34,500 nucleotides of DNA. Origin: Paenibacillus cookii (GTDB lineage: Bacteria; Bacillota; Bacilli; Paenibacillales; Paenibacillaceae). Numbering within the stretch: position 1 is the stretch's first letter; each line of letters begins with the position of its first letter. The notes under the pieces are model-generated. The model saw only the letters and a program-made list of their open reading frames with translations. It was not told where the DNA came from and made no database searches. Location of the stretch: contig NZ_BORW01000044.1 in NCBI RefSeq assembly GCF_018333375.1, positions 1-34,500 of the forward strand, in the 5' to 3' direction. A program made the translations under genes and the position numbers. Below, piece by piece: positions 24,828 through 31,929 of the stretch.

Positions 24828-26525
24828 CTAATTGATTTTTACCAGCTGCCATTGCTGGTTCGGATTGCCCCGGTAGAGATTTTGCTGAAGCTTCGCTCCA
24901 TCCGAGGATGAGGCTCCGGCAACCTCGACGGCCTTGTTGCTGTTCACATTCAGGATGCTCCAGTAACCGTTGCTCAGTTTGATCAATCTGAATTGCTGTG
25001 CGGCATTCCCCAAGTCCTGCATGAGTTGGACCGCTTCGCCGTTGTTCTTCGTGCCGTTCCGGATATCCATGACTTTTTGGTCGGCCGAGCTGACGCTTCG
25101 CAGCTTGTACACATTGTTGTAAGTCCCCATATCACTGGCAACCCATTGCTGGGCTGTCGCTTGGTTGTCTGTCCACTGCTGAAGCTGCAGCCCGTTGGTA
25201 TTCTGTCCGCCAGGCACGTCAATCGCTTTGCCCGAAGCGCGGTTCAGGATCTTATAGGTCGAGCCGGACAAAACCCCGTTCCAGATCCCGTTCCAAGGAT
25301 TCAGCTGCGCGCGTTCATAATACCATTCGAAGAGAAAACGGGCCATGCCGTCCCGTGCGGCATTGCCGTCATATTTGAGGCCTGCGGTCGGGTCAGCAAA
25401 AGAACTTCTTGGGCCGGGCTCCAGCAAAAACCCGTTCATATGGGCGGTCATGCTGACATTGCCGGCCGCTGTGAATATGGCCTTCGTGTTTTTGCCGAAA
25501 CCTTCATTGGACCCGTTGAACAGCTCCCAGTAGGAGGAATCGCCGGGCTGCGTCTTGAACCAGGTGGTCTCCGTAATGTTGATGGGATAATGATCGGCGC
25601 AGGGCTTAATATTCGTATCCCACTGCTGCTGCAAAGTCGCATAATCGTCATGGGCACCGTACCCTGGGTACCAGTGGACGGAATACCCGATATTGTTCAA
25701 GGGATCGGTCAGCGGACTGGACGCGCACAGCTGGTAGTATTGATCCCAGCCAAGCCCCGCCGCCCATATCACGTTGTCGGCACCTTTACTGCGTATGGTG
25801 GATATGATGGAGTTTTGGAATTTTTTAAGGGAGTTCCAGTAATCGGCGAAATTGGGTTGAGAGGGATTTCCGCCCCATTGCCCGTTGACATCGGACAGGA
25901 CCGGTTCATTGATCAGTTCGAACATCACGTTGTCCGCGCTTTTGATCGCCGGTTGGGAGGCAAGGTAACCCCAGATTTCGTTGAACTTGTTCAGATTGGA
26001 TGGGGTGGTCGCCTGGTTGTTGGAAAGAGTGAAATCGAGCCCCAGCGTAACATACAGGCCCTTTGTCTTGGCATAGGCAATATACGGAATGATGACGTTT
26101 TGCGTAACACTTTGCAAACCGGCAAAATTATAGGTGCCGGCGGCTACATCGCCCATGTCTTCCCGGTCAATAAACAGCCGGACCTGATTCATGTACCAGC
26201 CGTGGCTGCTGCCGTATTTGGCAGACGTATCGGTAAAGGTATCGGTGATATCCTTCAAGTACTCCAAAATGGCCGCATGCCGGTTCCCTCCGTTCCGATC
26301 CAGGTAGTACTTGCTGGACTGGTAGGTCCAATAGGAGCCCGAGGGCTGATGCCAGCCGCTTAGCAGGACGGGCTGTCCGCTGCTGTTCACCAGTTGGTTG
26401 CCGCTAACGTGGAGCTTGGACATGGGCATGCCGGTCCATGCATCTGCGCGCTGGCTGTCCATTAGCGTCGGCACTACCATGACCAGAGCCAGCAAAAGCT
26501 TGATGGTCCATCTCATTTTCTTCAC
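24828..26525 (-). CDS. Secreted GH5-type glycoside hydrolase with ricin-type (CBM13) domain
   Basis: 565 residues. The signal peptide KKMRWTIKLLLALVMVV ends near DSQRADA. The catalytic domain (about 30-390) is a GH5-like TIM barrel with the acid/base Glu207 in ELINEP and the probable nucleophile Glu319 in NITETTW, both family hallmarks. The C-terminal 140 residues form a ricin-type beta-trefoil with three QQW/QxW repeats (LQQWTDNQATAQQW, NPNQQWQL). The likely target is a beta-glucan or mannan, acting outside the cell. GTG 26525 is preferred: AAAGGAG lies nine bases upstream, while the ATG at 26534 directly abuts it. A cre box is upstream. It is monocistronic, ending at a shared terminator. 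Confidence 0.92.
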   Translation of the reverse strand: MKKMRWTIKLLLALVMVVPTLMDSQRADAWTGMPMSKLHVSGNQLVNSSGQPVLLSGWHQPSGSYWTYQSSKYYLDRNGGNRHAAILEYLKDITDTFTDTSAKYGSSHGWYMNQVRLFIDREDMGDVAAGTYNFAGLQSVTQNVIIPYIAYAKTKGLYVTLGLDFTLSNNQATTPSNLNKFNEIWGYLASQPAIKSADNVMFELINEPVLSDVNGQWGGNPSQPNFADYWNSLKKFQNSIISTIRSKGADNVIWAAGLGWDQYYQLCASSPLTDPLNNIGYSVHWYPGYGAHDDYATLQQQWDTNIKPCADHYPINITETTWFKTQPGDSSYWELFNGSNEGFGKNTKAIFTAAGNVSMTAHMNGFLLEPGPRSSFADPTAGLKYDGNAARDGMARFLFEWYYERAQLNPWNGIWNGVLSGSTYKILNRASGKAIDVPGGQNTNGLQLQQWTDNQATAQQWVASDMGTYNNVYKLRSVSSADQKVMDIRNGTKNNGEAVQLMQDLGNAAQQFRLIKLSNGYWSILNVNSNKAVEVAGASSSDGAKLQQNLYRGNPNQQWQLVKIN

Positions 26526-26593
26526 AAGATTCATCTCCTTTTTTTGGATTACGCAAAATCAATGACGGTACGAAATCACGGAGCACGAGGTTG

Positions 26594-26607
26594 TGAATGC
26601 GTTTTCA
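26594..26607. promoter_or_regulatory. cre box upstream of GH5 gene
   Basis: TGAATGCGTTTTCA matches TGWAARCGYTWWCA at 13 of 14 positions and lies about 70 bases before the GH5 start. Catabolite repression of a secreted glycanase is expected, so function and site agree. The promoter itself is not obvious; TTGACA on the minus strand (26649-26644) has no -10 at proper spacing. Confidence 0.6.
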
Positions 26608-26650
26608 AAAAAGTGTATGCCAGAGGAAGAAAGAAGACAACCTGTCAAAA

Positions 26651-26679
26651 TATAGGGTATTTTAGTGATTTATAGGGTA
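26651..26679. repeat. Direct repeat TATAGGGTA, 20-bp phase
   Basis: TATAGGGTA occurs at 26651-26659 and again at 26671-26679, exactly 20 bases apart, two turns of the helix. It lies in the control region of the GH5 gene (26526-26795, otherwise without genes). This spacing suits a dimeric activator or response regulator, but none is encoded next to it. Confidence 0.5.
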
Positions 26680-26795
26680 GCGTATAGCTGAAGCCGGCAA
26701 TAATAGGTGTACAGCAACCAAAAAACAGCATGAACAAGCGCATTGCCCGAAGGCCTGGCAGCCTCTCATCCATGCTCATGAAAAAGCAATTGCCT

Positions 26796-27869
26796 TTACA
26801 AATGCATCTCCCGGGCTTTTTCAGCAAAAAATCCGGTTACGTCCTGATAATCGGCGATATCGATCCGGTGCTGCCGCATGATTTTCTGAATAAAAATGGC
26901 GTCCGCAAAGAGCATGTTGACGATCTTTTCGCACGCAAACGGGGTGTCCTTGAGATGATCGACCAAATCATGAATGTCGTCAAACTGAAAATAGAGGATA
27001 TAACAGACGTAATTTTGAAGCAGCATGCGGAAGCAGTATACTCGATACGGGTTGGTTCCGGCATCCAACAGAGCGTCTCTCAGCAAATTGAAGAATTTTG
27101 TTTGATGTTCCGAGTGAATCCGTAGCAGCTCATCCACGTCATTGATCAACCGGAGCACGGTTTCGAATCCTTCTTCCGAAGGCATAAGCAGCTTGGATGA
27201 TTTACCTTCAATCGATCTTAGCAGCTCCAGCGTAAGGTGCTTACCGGCCTGAATTTCGTGGGGAGCAATTAGCAATCGATCCTTATACTCATCGTGCTTG
27301 TCGCAGTAGTAATCGTGGTATAAGGAAAAATAGCGCTCTACGCTGATCCCCGTTTTCGTATGAACCAAATCCCGGCCGCGGAATGAAAAGCCGTACAGAG
27401 TCTCCTCGTTAACCGGGTGGGTATAAAGGTAAAAAAAGAAGAAAAAGTCCCTTAGCTGCTCTTTTTGCGCATCGTTCAACCGGGCGGCATCCGCCACCTG
27501 TCCCAATTGAAAAAAACAGTAAGGTTTCATAAAATCATTCATTGCACCGTAAGGATTAGGCCCGGCAATGGACGTCGTCGAGTTGATCGTATACAGGAGA
27601 AAATAAAGGATCTGTTCATCGTAGACATCGAGGTCCGGAAAGCAACCCGAGAGCAGCGGCTTCCAGTCGGGGTTGGCCGTGTAACGGGGATCTTTCGGCT
27701 GCAATGCGTCTGCCCATTCCACAAACGGCTCGTCATCATGACCTGCAAAAAACAACTCCGCGCCGCCATCCTCATAGAGGCCGTATTCGAAGCCCTCCGT
27801 CTGACCAGGCTGTAATCCCCTGTTGAATTTGATGTTCAAATATTCGTTGTATAGCGATTGAAGTGACAT
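26796..27869 (-). CDS. Hypothetical protein, 357 residues
   Basis: I do not recognise the family. The protein is acidic, rich in Phe, Tyr and Asp, with no signal peptide and no clear membrane helix, although DFFFFFYLYTHPVNEE is strongly aromatic. The N-terminus is MSLQSLYNEYLNIKFNRGLQ. A GAGGG site precedes ATG 27869. The C-terminal third is helical and leucine-rich (LLRIHSEHQTKFFNLLRDAL). Length, codon use and the start signal support a real gene. It lies upstream of GH5 on the same strand, but the 270-base gap with its own control sites argues against an operon. Confidence 0.8.
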   Translation of the reverse strand: MSLQSLYNEYLNIKFNRGLQPGQTEGFEYGLYEDGGAELFFAGHDDEPFVEWADALQPKDPRYTANPDWKPLLSGCFPDLDVYDEQILYFLLYTINSTTSIAGPNPYGAMNDFMKPYCFFQLGQVADAARLNDAQKEQLRDFFFFFYLYTHPVNEETLYGFSFRGRDLVHTKTGISVERYFSLYHDYYCDKHDEYKDRLLIAPHEIQAGKHLTLELLRSIEGKSSKLLMPSEEGFETVLRLINDVDELLRIHSEHQTKFFNLLRDALLDAGTNPYRVYCFRMLLQNYVCYILYFQFDDIHDLVDHLKDTPFACEKIVNMLFADAIFIQKIMRQHRIDIADYQDVTGFFAEKAREMHL

Positions 27870-28013
27870 ATGGTTGTCCCTCGTTCCTTGGGCATTCTGC
27901 TAATTATGTAATTTTACGACAATATAATACATAAATCTTGGAACTTAATTCTTAAATATCCGTATTTATTTTGTAATATATAGACAATAGTACTAGATAA
28001 GGATGGGATTATT

Positions 28014-28304
28014 TTGGTTCGGAAACAAATGACTGTACCATTTCTGAGAAGATATTGGGTATCTTCTATTGGAGTATTTTTGTTATCACAAATATTCTTT
28101 ATCACATCTGAAGCAACAGGTTGGATCCTTAAATACAGGGATACGGATGGAACGATACTTGGAAGGATTCTTGACACTCCTATTTTCACGGAATGGTTTC
28201 ATTTCTACGATACGCCCCAATATAATTTACTCACTGTCTTTTTTGGCATCTTTTTTCTTGTTCCTGGAATAATAAGCGTGATAAAAAAGGTTTTTTCTCG
28301 CTAA
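28014..28304 (+). CDS. Small AT-rich membrane protein, 96 residues
   Basis: Two hydrophobic segments (WVSSIGVFLLSQIFFITS near residue 15; LLTVFFGIFFLVPGIISVI near 72) flank a hydrophilic middle, so both ends probably face the cytoplasm; the ends are basic. TTG 28014 is the likely start, with AAGGATGG eight bases upstream; the ATG at 28029 lacks a site. Base composition is clearly more AT-rich than its neighbours, as is the 140-base stretch before it, which suggests recent transfer or a foreign origin. No family is recognised. A terminator follows at 28361-28397. Confidence 0.65.
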   Translation: MVRKQMTVPFLRRYWVSSIGVFLLSQIFFITSEATGWILKYRDTDGTILGRILDTPIFTEWFHFYDTPQYNLLTVFFGIFFLVPGIISVIKKVFSR

Positions 28305-28360
28305 GGATAAGCGAAGATGAGTTGAGTCCTGTCGACGTCACTGCACTGTGATCTGAAAAT

Positions 28361-28397
28361 AAAAACGGACGCTGGTTCTTAACCGGCGCCCGTTTTT
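28361..28397. terminator. Bidirectional terminator
   Basis: AAAAACGGACGCTGGTT (28361-28377) pairs with AACCGGCGCCCGTTTTT (28381-28397), one mismatch and one wobble. A and T runs flank it on both sides, so it serves the small membrane protein gene and the convergent gene at 28403-28894. Confidence 0.8.
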
Positions 28398-28402
28398 TTA
28401 TT

Positions 28403-28894
28403 CTAATCCAACTCCACCGTCCGATTCATATTGGTGCCTTCGCCGCTTTTCCCCATCAGTCTGCGGAACAGGAACCTGGCCATTTTAAATTTGTTGCCGG
28501 CATCCCAGTACTCGACCGCCTCGGCTTGCACCTTGATGAGAACAAGATTAGGATCGTCAACGTTCGTTTCCAGCAGCTGCTCGTAAACGGGGTTCCACAA
28601 TTCTTTCAGTTTTTCGGTGCTGTTCACCAGCTCGGCCTCACCGCGGATGGAGACGAAGGACTTGCCGGCGTAGGCAACGTTGACCTGCCGGTTTTGCAGC
28701 AGCTCATGGAATTTGTCGGTATCTTTCTTGGTCAGGAACCACAGGTCGCCGTCGAATTCGATGTCCTGGGTCTTCATGGGACGCGAAACCAGCCCTTCTT
28801 CCGAGACGGTCGTCAGCATGGCCGTGTCGATGCCCTGAATCAATTCGCGTATTTTCTCGATCGCTTCTTGGTTGTCCGGAGTTGAATTTGTCAT
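28403..28894 (-). CDS. General stress protein 26-like FMN-binding split-barrel protein
   Basis: About 163 residues of the pyridoxamine-5'-phosphate-oxidase-like split barrel, closest to general stress protein 26. The order of strands is typical: TAMLTTVSEEGLVSRPMKTQ, DGDLWFLTKKDTDKFHELL, NVAYAGKSFVSIRGEAEL and the C-terminal EAVEYWDAGNKF. The products bind flavin; their reaction is mostly unknown. ATG 28894 is chosen, with AAAGGTGA five bases upstream; the GTG three codons earlier lies inside that site. No sigma-B promoter (GTTTAA then GGGTAT) is obvious upstream. Confidence 0.9.
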   Translation of the reverse strand: MTNSTPDNQEAIEKIRELIQGIDTAMLTTVSEEGLVSRPMKTQDIEFDGDLWFLTKKDTDKFHELLQNRQVNVAYAGKSFVSIRGEAELVNSTEKLKELWNPVYEQLLETNVDDPNLVLIKVQAEAVEYWDAGNKFKMARFLFRRLMGKSGEGTNMNRTVELD

Positions 28895-29056
28895 TTTGAT
28901 CACCTTTTCCTAGTGTGTTTATTTATTAGTATTACACTTATTTACACGCTGCCAAACCAAGGGATATTTGATTGAATTCAACTCCTGATTGGAATCCCCT
29001 TTTGCGCAAGCCTGTATGCAACCCAAACCACCAGCGATGCACGTGGCAATCGGGTC

Positions 29057-29087
29057 TTGACCTAGAGCGCGCTCAAGGTCCTATACT
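29057..29087 (+). promoter_or_regulatory. Orphan MerR-type promoter
   Basis: TTGACC (29057-29062), a 19-base spacer and TATACT (29082-29087). The spacer carries the dyad ACCTAGAGCGCGCTCAAGGT, exact except for one opposed pair, with the perfect core GAGCGCGCTC. A 19-bp spacer over a dyad is the hallmark of promoters switched by MerR-family regulators. No MerR gene and no intact gene lies directly downstream. Confidence 0.8.
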
Positions 29088-29150
29088 GGGAACCATCTTA
29101 CCCGTAAAGAAAGGATGATACCATCGATGAAATCAACAGCAAAACTTGAA

Positions 29151-29297
29151 TTACTTTCGAACATCGGAAATGGCTGAACCCGTTTTTCCAACAAATTCGT
29201 CATTAACGGGAGTACCGCCGCCACTCCATTGAAGCGTATATTCTCCGCTGCGCATCCCTTGTTCGAAACTCTCTTCAAAATTTTTCCGCGTTTTTCG
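29151..29297 (-). pseudogene. Possible protein relic behind the EamA gene
   Basis: In the same frame as the EamA gene and directly after its stop codon the minus strand reads RKNFEESFEQGMRSGEY, then TLQWSGGGTPVNDEF and GKTGSAISDVRK, to a stop at 29151. The sequence looks protein-like, but there is no start with a ribosome binding site. It may be the 3' end of a lost gene or chance. Family not recognised. Confidence 0.3.
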
Positions 29298-30233
29298 TTA
29301 TACTGCTTTGGATTCGCCGGCTTTGCTGCGCTGCGGCCTGCCTTTGGACAAAAGCGTTTTTAGCGAATCCAGATTGACGGCGACAATGCCGGCGACAATC
29401 GTGATTCCGCCGATGACCGACAAAACGGATATGGGCTCGCCGTATAACGCGGCACCAAGGCAAAGGGCGATGAGCGGCGACACGTAGAGCCAGGTGGACG
29501 GGAATACGGGGTTCGTTTTGGCGATGAGCCAGTAGAAAATCGTATGGCCCGTCATGGAGCCGGCGAAGATCAAATAAAGCAGCGATAACGCGGCTTTTGG
29601 CGCAAGCCATGGACCGATATCGATCGGTTCGACGAACAAGGCCAACAGCAAAAGCATGCCGCCGCCATACATCATCTGGGCCGCGTTCAAAGCGATGGGG
29701 GACGTATCCTCAAACCGTTTTACGACACGGCGCGAATAGACGGTACCGGCCGAGTAAAACACTTGGCCCACCAAAACCGAGATACATCCGATCACCCACA
29801 GTCTGCTGAAGTTGACCGTCAGGCCGGGCAGCAGCAGCAACACGACGCCCACCGACCCGATGAGGCAGCCGGCCAAGGCGTGAACGGAAAGCCGCTGCCG
29901 GGCCAGGGCCGATTGGAGCAGCAGGACCATAAGCGGGGCCGTTGCCGACAGGATGGCGGCAATCCCGGAACTTAAATGTTGTTCCGCCCAATACAGGGTG
30001 GCGAACGTGCCGAAGGTCAGCGCCATTCCCGTCAAAAACATCTCCTTGCGAAGCAGCAGGGAGAACGTGGCCTTGCGTTTGATGACCATGAATGCGAAAA
30101 GAATGCTTCCTGCCAAAAGAAAGCGGAGACCCGCAGAGAAAAAAGGCGGCGCTCCTGCATCGATCCCGACTTTGATTGCCAGAAAGGTCGTCCCGAATAC
30201 GAGACACATCAGCAAATAATTGACGAATATCAT
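29298..30233 (-). CDS. EamA/DMT-family transporter
   Basis: Drug/metabolite transporter superfamily permease, 311 residues, ten predicted helices in two EamA repeats (first FVNYLLMCLVFGTTFLAIKV, second starting near LWVIGCISVLVGQVFYSAG). The usual roles are export of amino acids, metabolites or drugs. ATG 30233 fits best, with AAGGAGG seven bases upstream; the ATG two codons earlier is too close to it. A short basic tail (SKGRPQRSKAGESK) follows the last helix. It is divergent from a MocR regulator (30347-31774), a pair often seen where the regulator controls the exporter. Confidence 0.92.
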   Translation of the reverse strand: MIFVNYLLMCLVFGTTFLAIKVGIDAGAPPFFSAGLRFLLAGSILFAFMVIKRKATFSLLLRKEMFLTGMALTFGTFATLYWAEQHLSSGIAAILSATAPLMVLLLQSALARQRLSVHALAGCLIGSVGVVLLLLPGLTVNFSRLWVIGCISVLVGQVFYSAGTVYSRRVVKRFEDTSPIALNAAQMMYGGGMLLLLALFVEPIDIGPWLAPKAALSLLYLIFAGSMTGHTIFYWLIAKTNPVFPSTWLYVSPLIALCLGAALYGEPISVLSVIGGITIVAGIVAVNLDSLKTLLSKGRPQRSKAGESKAV

Positions 30234-30276
30234 GTCCATTCCTCCTTGTATGGCTTTATCATAAAAGGAATGGAAC

Positions 30277-30325
30277 AGAACAGATGGAATTGAGTAGAAC
30301 AGATGTCGGACATTTAGGTTATAAT
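30277..30325 (+). promoter_or_regulatory. Direct repeats and -10 between EamA and MocR genes
   Basis: AGAACAGATG occurs twice, at 30277-30286 and 30296-30305, 19 bases apart. MocR proteins such as GabR bind direct repeats, so these are likely operator sites. A perfect TATAAT (30320-30325) follows with no good -35, which suggests activator dependence. Transcription would start near 30332, downstream of the ATG at 30284. Confidence 0.6.
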
Positions 30326-30346
30326 CGAAGGAAAGGGGGGAGTCAT

Positions 30347-31774
30347 CTGAAAAGAGAGGTCCTTTCCGATGTTCATTCGGATAAACTTTTTGAACAAGTG
30401 TACGACTATCTTTTGGATCGGATCCGGCGCGGGGAATGGAAGGCGCATGATAAACTCCCTTCGGTTCGCGCGCTTGCGGCCGAATTCGGCGTGCACCGGC
30501 TGACCGTATTCAAAGCTTACCAATGGCTGAAGCAAAACCATAAAGTATACGTAAAGGATAAATCCGGTTATTATGTTCAACCGGGCAGCCTGCTGCCCCC
30601 TGCTGCGCAGCAGGACCCGATCGTTTCGGCTTACGTTCATGAAAGCCATCTCTCCGAAATCCACCAGGCGGAGGCCGCGTATCAATTTTCCAAAGCGCTG
30701 ATCGACCCGAACCTGCTGCCGAACCGGTATTTTTCCGAATACGTAAAAAAAGTGTTCGATCTGTATCCCAAAGTGCTGGGCACGTATGCGACCACGCAGG
30801 GGGACGCGGAGCTGAGGGAAGCGTTGTGCCGCTATTTCGCCGGCCGGTACCGGTTCGACCTCACCCCGGACGAGCTCCTGATCACCTGCGGTTCGCAGGA
30901 GGCTATCGACCTGATCGCCCGGGTATTGGTTAAGCCGCGGGATACCGTGCTGCTTGAAAGGCCGACTTACAGTCCGGCGATCGACGTGTTCAGAAGGCAA
31001 GGGGCGCAGATTGTCCCCGTTGAGATTTACCCGGACGGCTATCGGCTGGATCAGGTCGAAGAATTCATGCGTCTATACAAACCGCGCCTTTTTTATATCA
31101 ATCCGACCTTTCAAAACCCGACGGGATACACCGTGCCTGCGGAGCAGCGGAAGCGGCTGGTGGATCTCGCGGCCGAACATCAATGCCTGCTGATCGAAGA
31201 CGATCCTTGCCCGGACATCTATTTCGGCAAGGAACCCCCGCCGCCGTTTTTTGCTTACGATACTTCGGGATATACGATCTATATCCGCAGCTTCAGCAAA
31301 TACGTCGCCCCGGGCCTGAGCATCGCGACGGTGGCCTGCCGGCCGGGGCTGATGAACTATTTGATCAAGGCCAAATCGCTGTCGGACAGCGGCACGCCGC
31401 TCCTGAACCAAAAGATCTTTTTGCATTATTTCTTTTCGGAGCGGATGCAGCGGCATTTGGAGAAGCTTCGGACGGCGCTGGCGGTCCGCAAGGACATCAT
31501 GGAGGAAGAGCTGGCCGGAACGGGCTGGGAGTGGAGAAGCCCCGAAGGGGGCTTTAATCTATGGGTCCAACTGCCGGAATCGACCCCGATGGAGGAGCTG
31601 CTTGTGACGAGCAGGGAACGTTCCATCACGTTCGTCCCAGGCTCGATTTGCGACCCGCTCCGGGAACTGAAGCCTTGGATCCGCATGAGTTATTCGTTTT
31701 TGAACGAACGGCAGCTGCGGGAAGGCGTCCGGCGGTTTGTGGGGCTGTACAGGGAGCTGTCCGGAGAAAAATAG
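30347..31774 (+). CDS. MocR/GabR-type regulator (GntR-aminotransferase fusion)
   Basis: PLP-dependent MocR-family regulator, about 475 residues. An N-terminal GntR winged helix (about 1-75: KLFEQVYDYLLDRIRRGEW; LPSVRALAAEFGVHRLTVFK) is joined by a linker to a class I aminotransferase-like domain. Lys318 in IRSFSKYVAPGL would bind PLP; NPTFQNPTGY and DDPCPDIYF are the usual cofactor motifs. Start choice is odd: AAAGGGGGGAG (30332-30342) is followed by no ATG, GTG or TTG, but an in-frame CTG at 30347 lies right after it. The ATG 30284 lies upstream of the likely promoter. The regulator probably acts on the divergent EamA transporter and itself. Confidence 0.88.
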   Translation: MKREVLSDVHSDKLFEQVYDYLLDRIRRGEWKAHDKLPSVRALAAEFGVHRLTVFKAYQWLKQNHKVYVKDKSGYYVQPGSLLPPAAQQDPIVSAYVHESHLSEIHQAEAAYQFSKALIDPNLLPNRYFSEYVKKVFDLYPKVLGTYATTQGDAELREALCRYFAGRYRFDLTPDELLITCGSQEAIDLIARVLVKPRDTVLLERPTYSPAIDVFRRQGAQIVPVEIYPDGYRLDQVEEFMRLYKPRLFYINPTFQNPTGYTVPAEQRKRLVDLAAEHQCLLIEDDPCPDIYFGKEPPPPFFAYDTSGYTIYIRSFSKYVAPGLSIATVACRPGLMNYLIKAKSLSDSGTPLLNQKIFLHYFFSERMQRHLEKLRTALAVRKDIMEEELAGTGWEWRSPEGGFNLWVQLPESTPMEELLVTSRERSITFVPGSICDPLRELKPWIRMSYSFLNERQLREGVRRFVGLYRELSGEK

Positions 31775-31808
31775 CGGAGGTTCCGTATGACTTCTCGGGA
31801 AAGCCAAA

Positions 31809-31850
31809 AGCCTCGTTCAAGCTCGTGAACTTGAATGAGGCTCTTTTTTT
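31809..31850 (+). terminator. Terminator after the MocR gene
   Basis: AGCCTCGTTCAAG (31809-31821) pairs with CTTGAATGAGGCT (31830-31842), one wobble, followed by seven T (31844-31850). It separates the MocR gene from the convergent dihydrolipoamide dehydrogenase. Confidence 0.88.
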
Positions 31851-31929
31851 GTCTACGATGTCTCATTTCGGTGCTTCCCGCTTGTCTTCCCCGGATGCTT
31901 CGTCCGGCGCAAAAAAACTGGAAGCTTGC

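Larger units (their letters stand above)
28895..29297. other. Gene-poor stretch with orphan promoter and a relic
   Basis: No intact gene. It holds the AT-rich leader of the stress-protein gene, a complete MerR-type promoter reading right (29057-29087), and a protein-like minus-strand stretch (29151-29297). The plus-strand promoter now leads only to a 16-codon frame (ATG 29125, MKSTAKLELLSNIGNG). Confidence 0.55.

Noticed and set aside
24993..26363. Plus-strand open frame of 456 codons opposite GH5
   Set aside because: Complement of an intact GH5-ricin protein with signal peptide and catalytic glutamates.
26526..26534. ATG 26534 as GH5 start
   Set aside because: It touches the AAAGGAG site; GTG 26525 has proper spacing and keeps the signal peptide.
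30284..30346. ATG 30284 as MocR start
   Set aside because: It lies upstream of the TATAAT box and adds 21 residues without GntR sequence; no ribosome binding site at proper distance.
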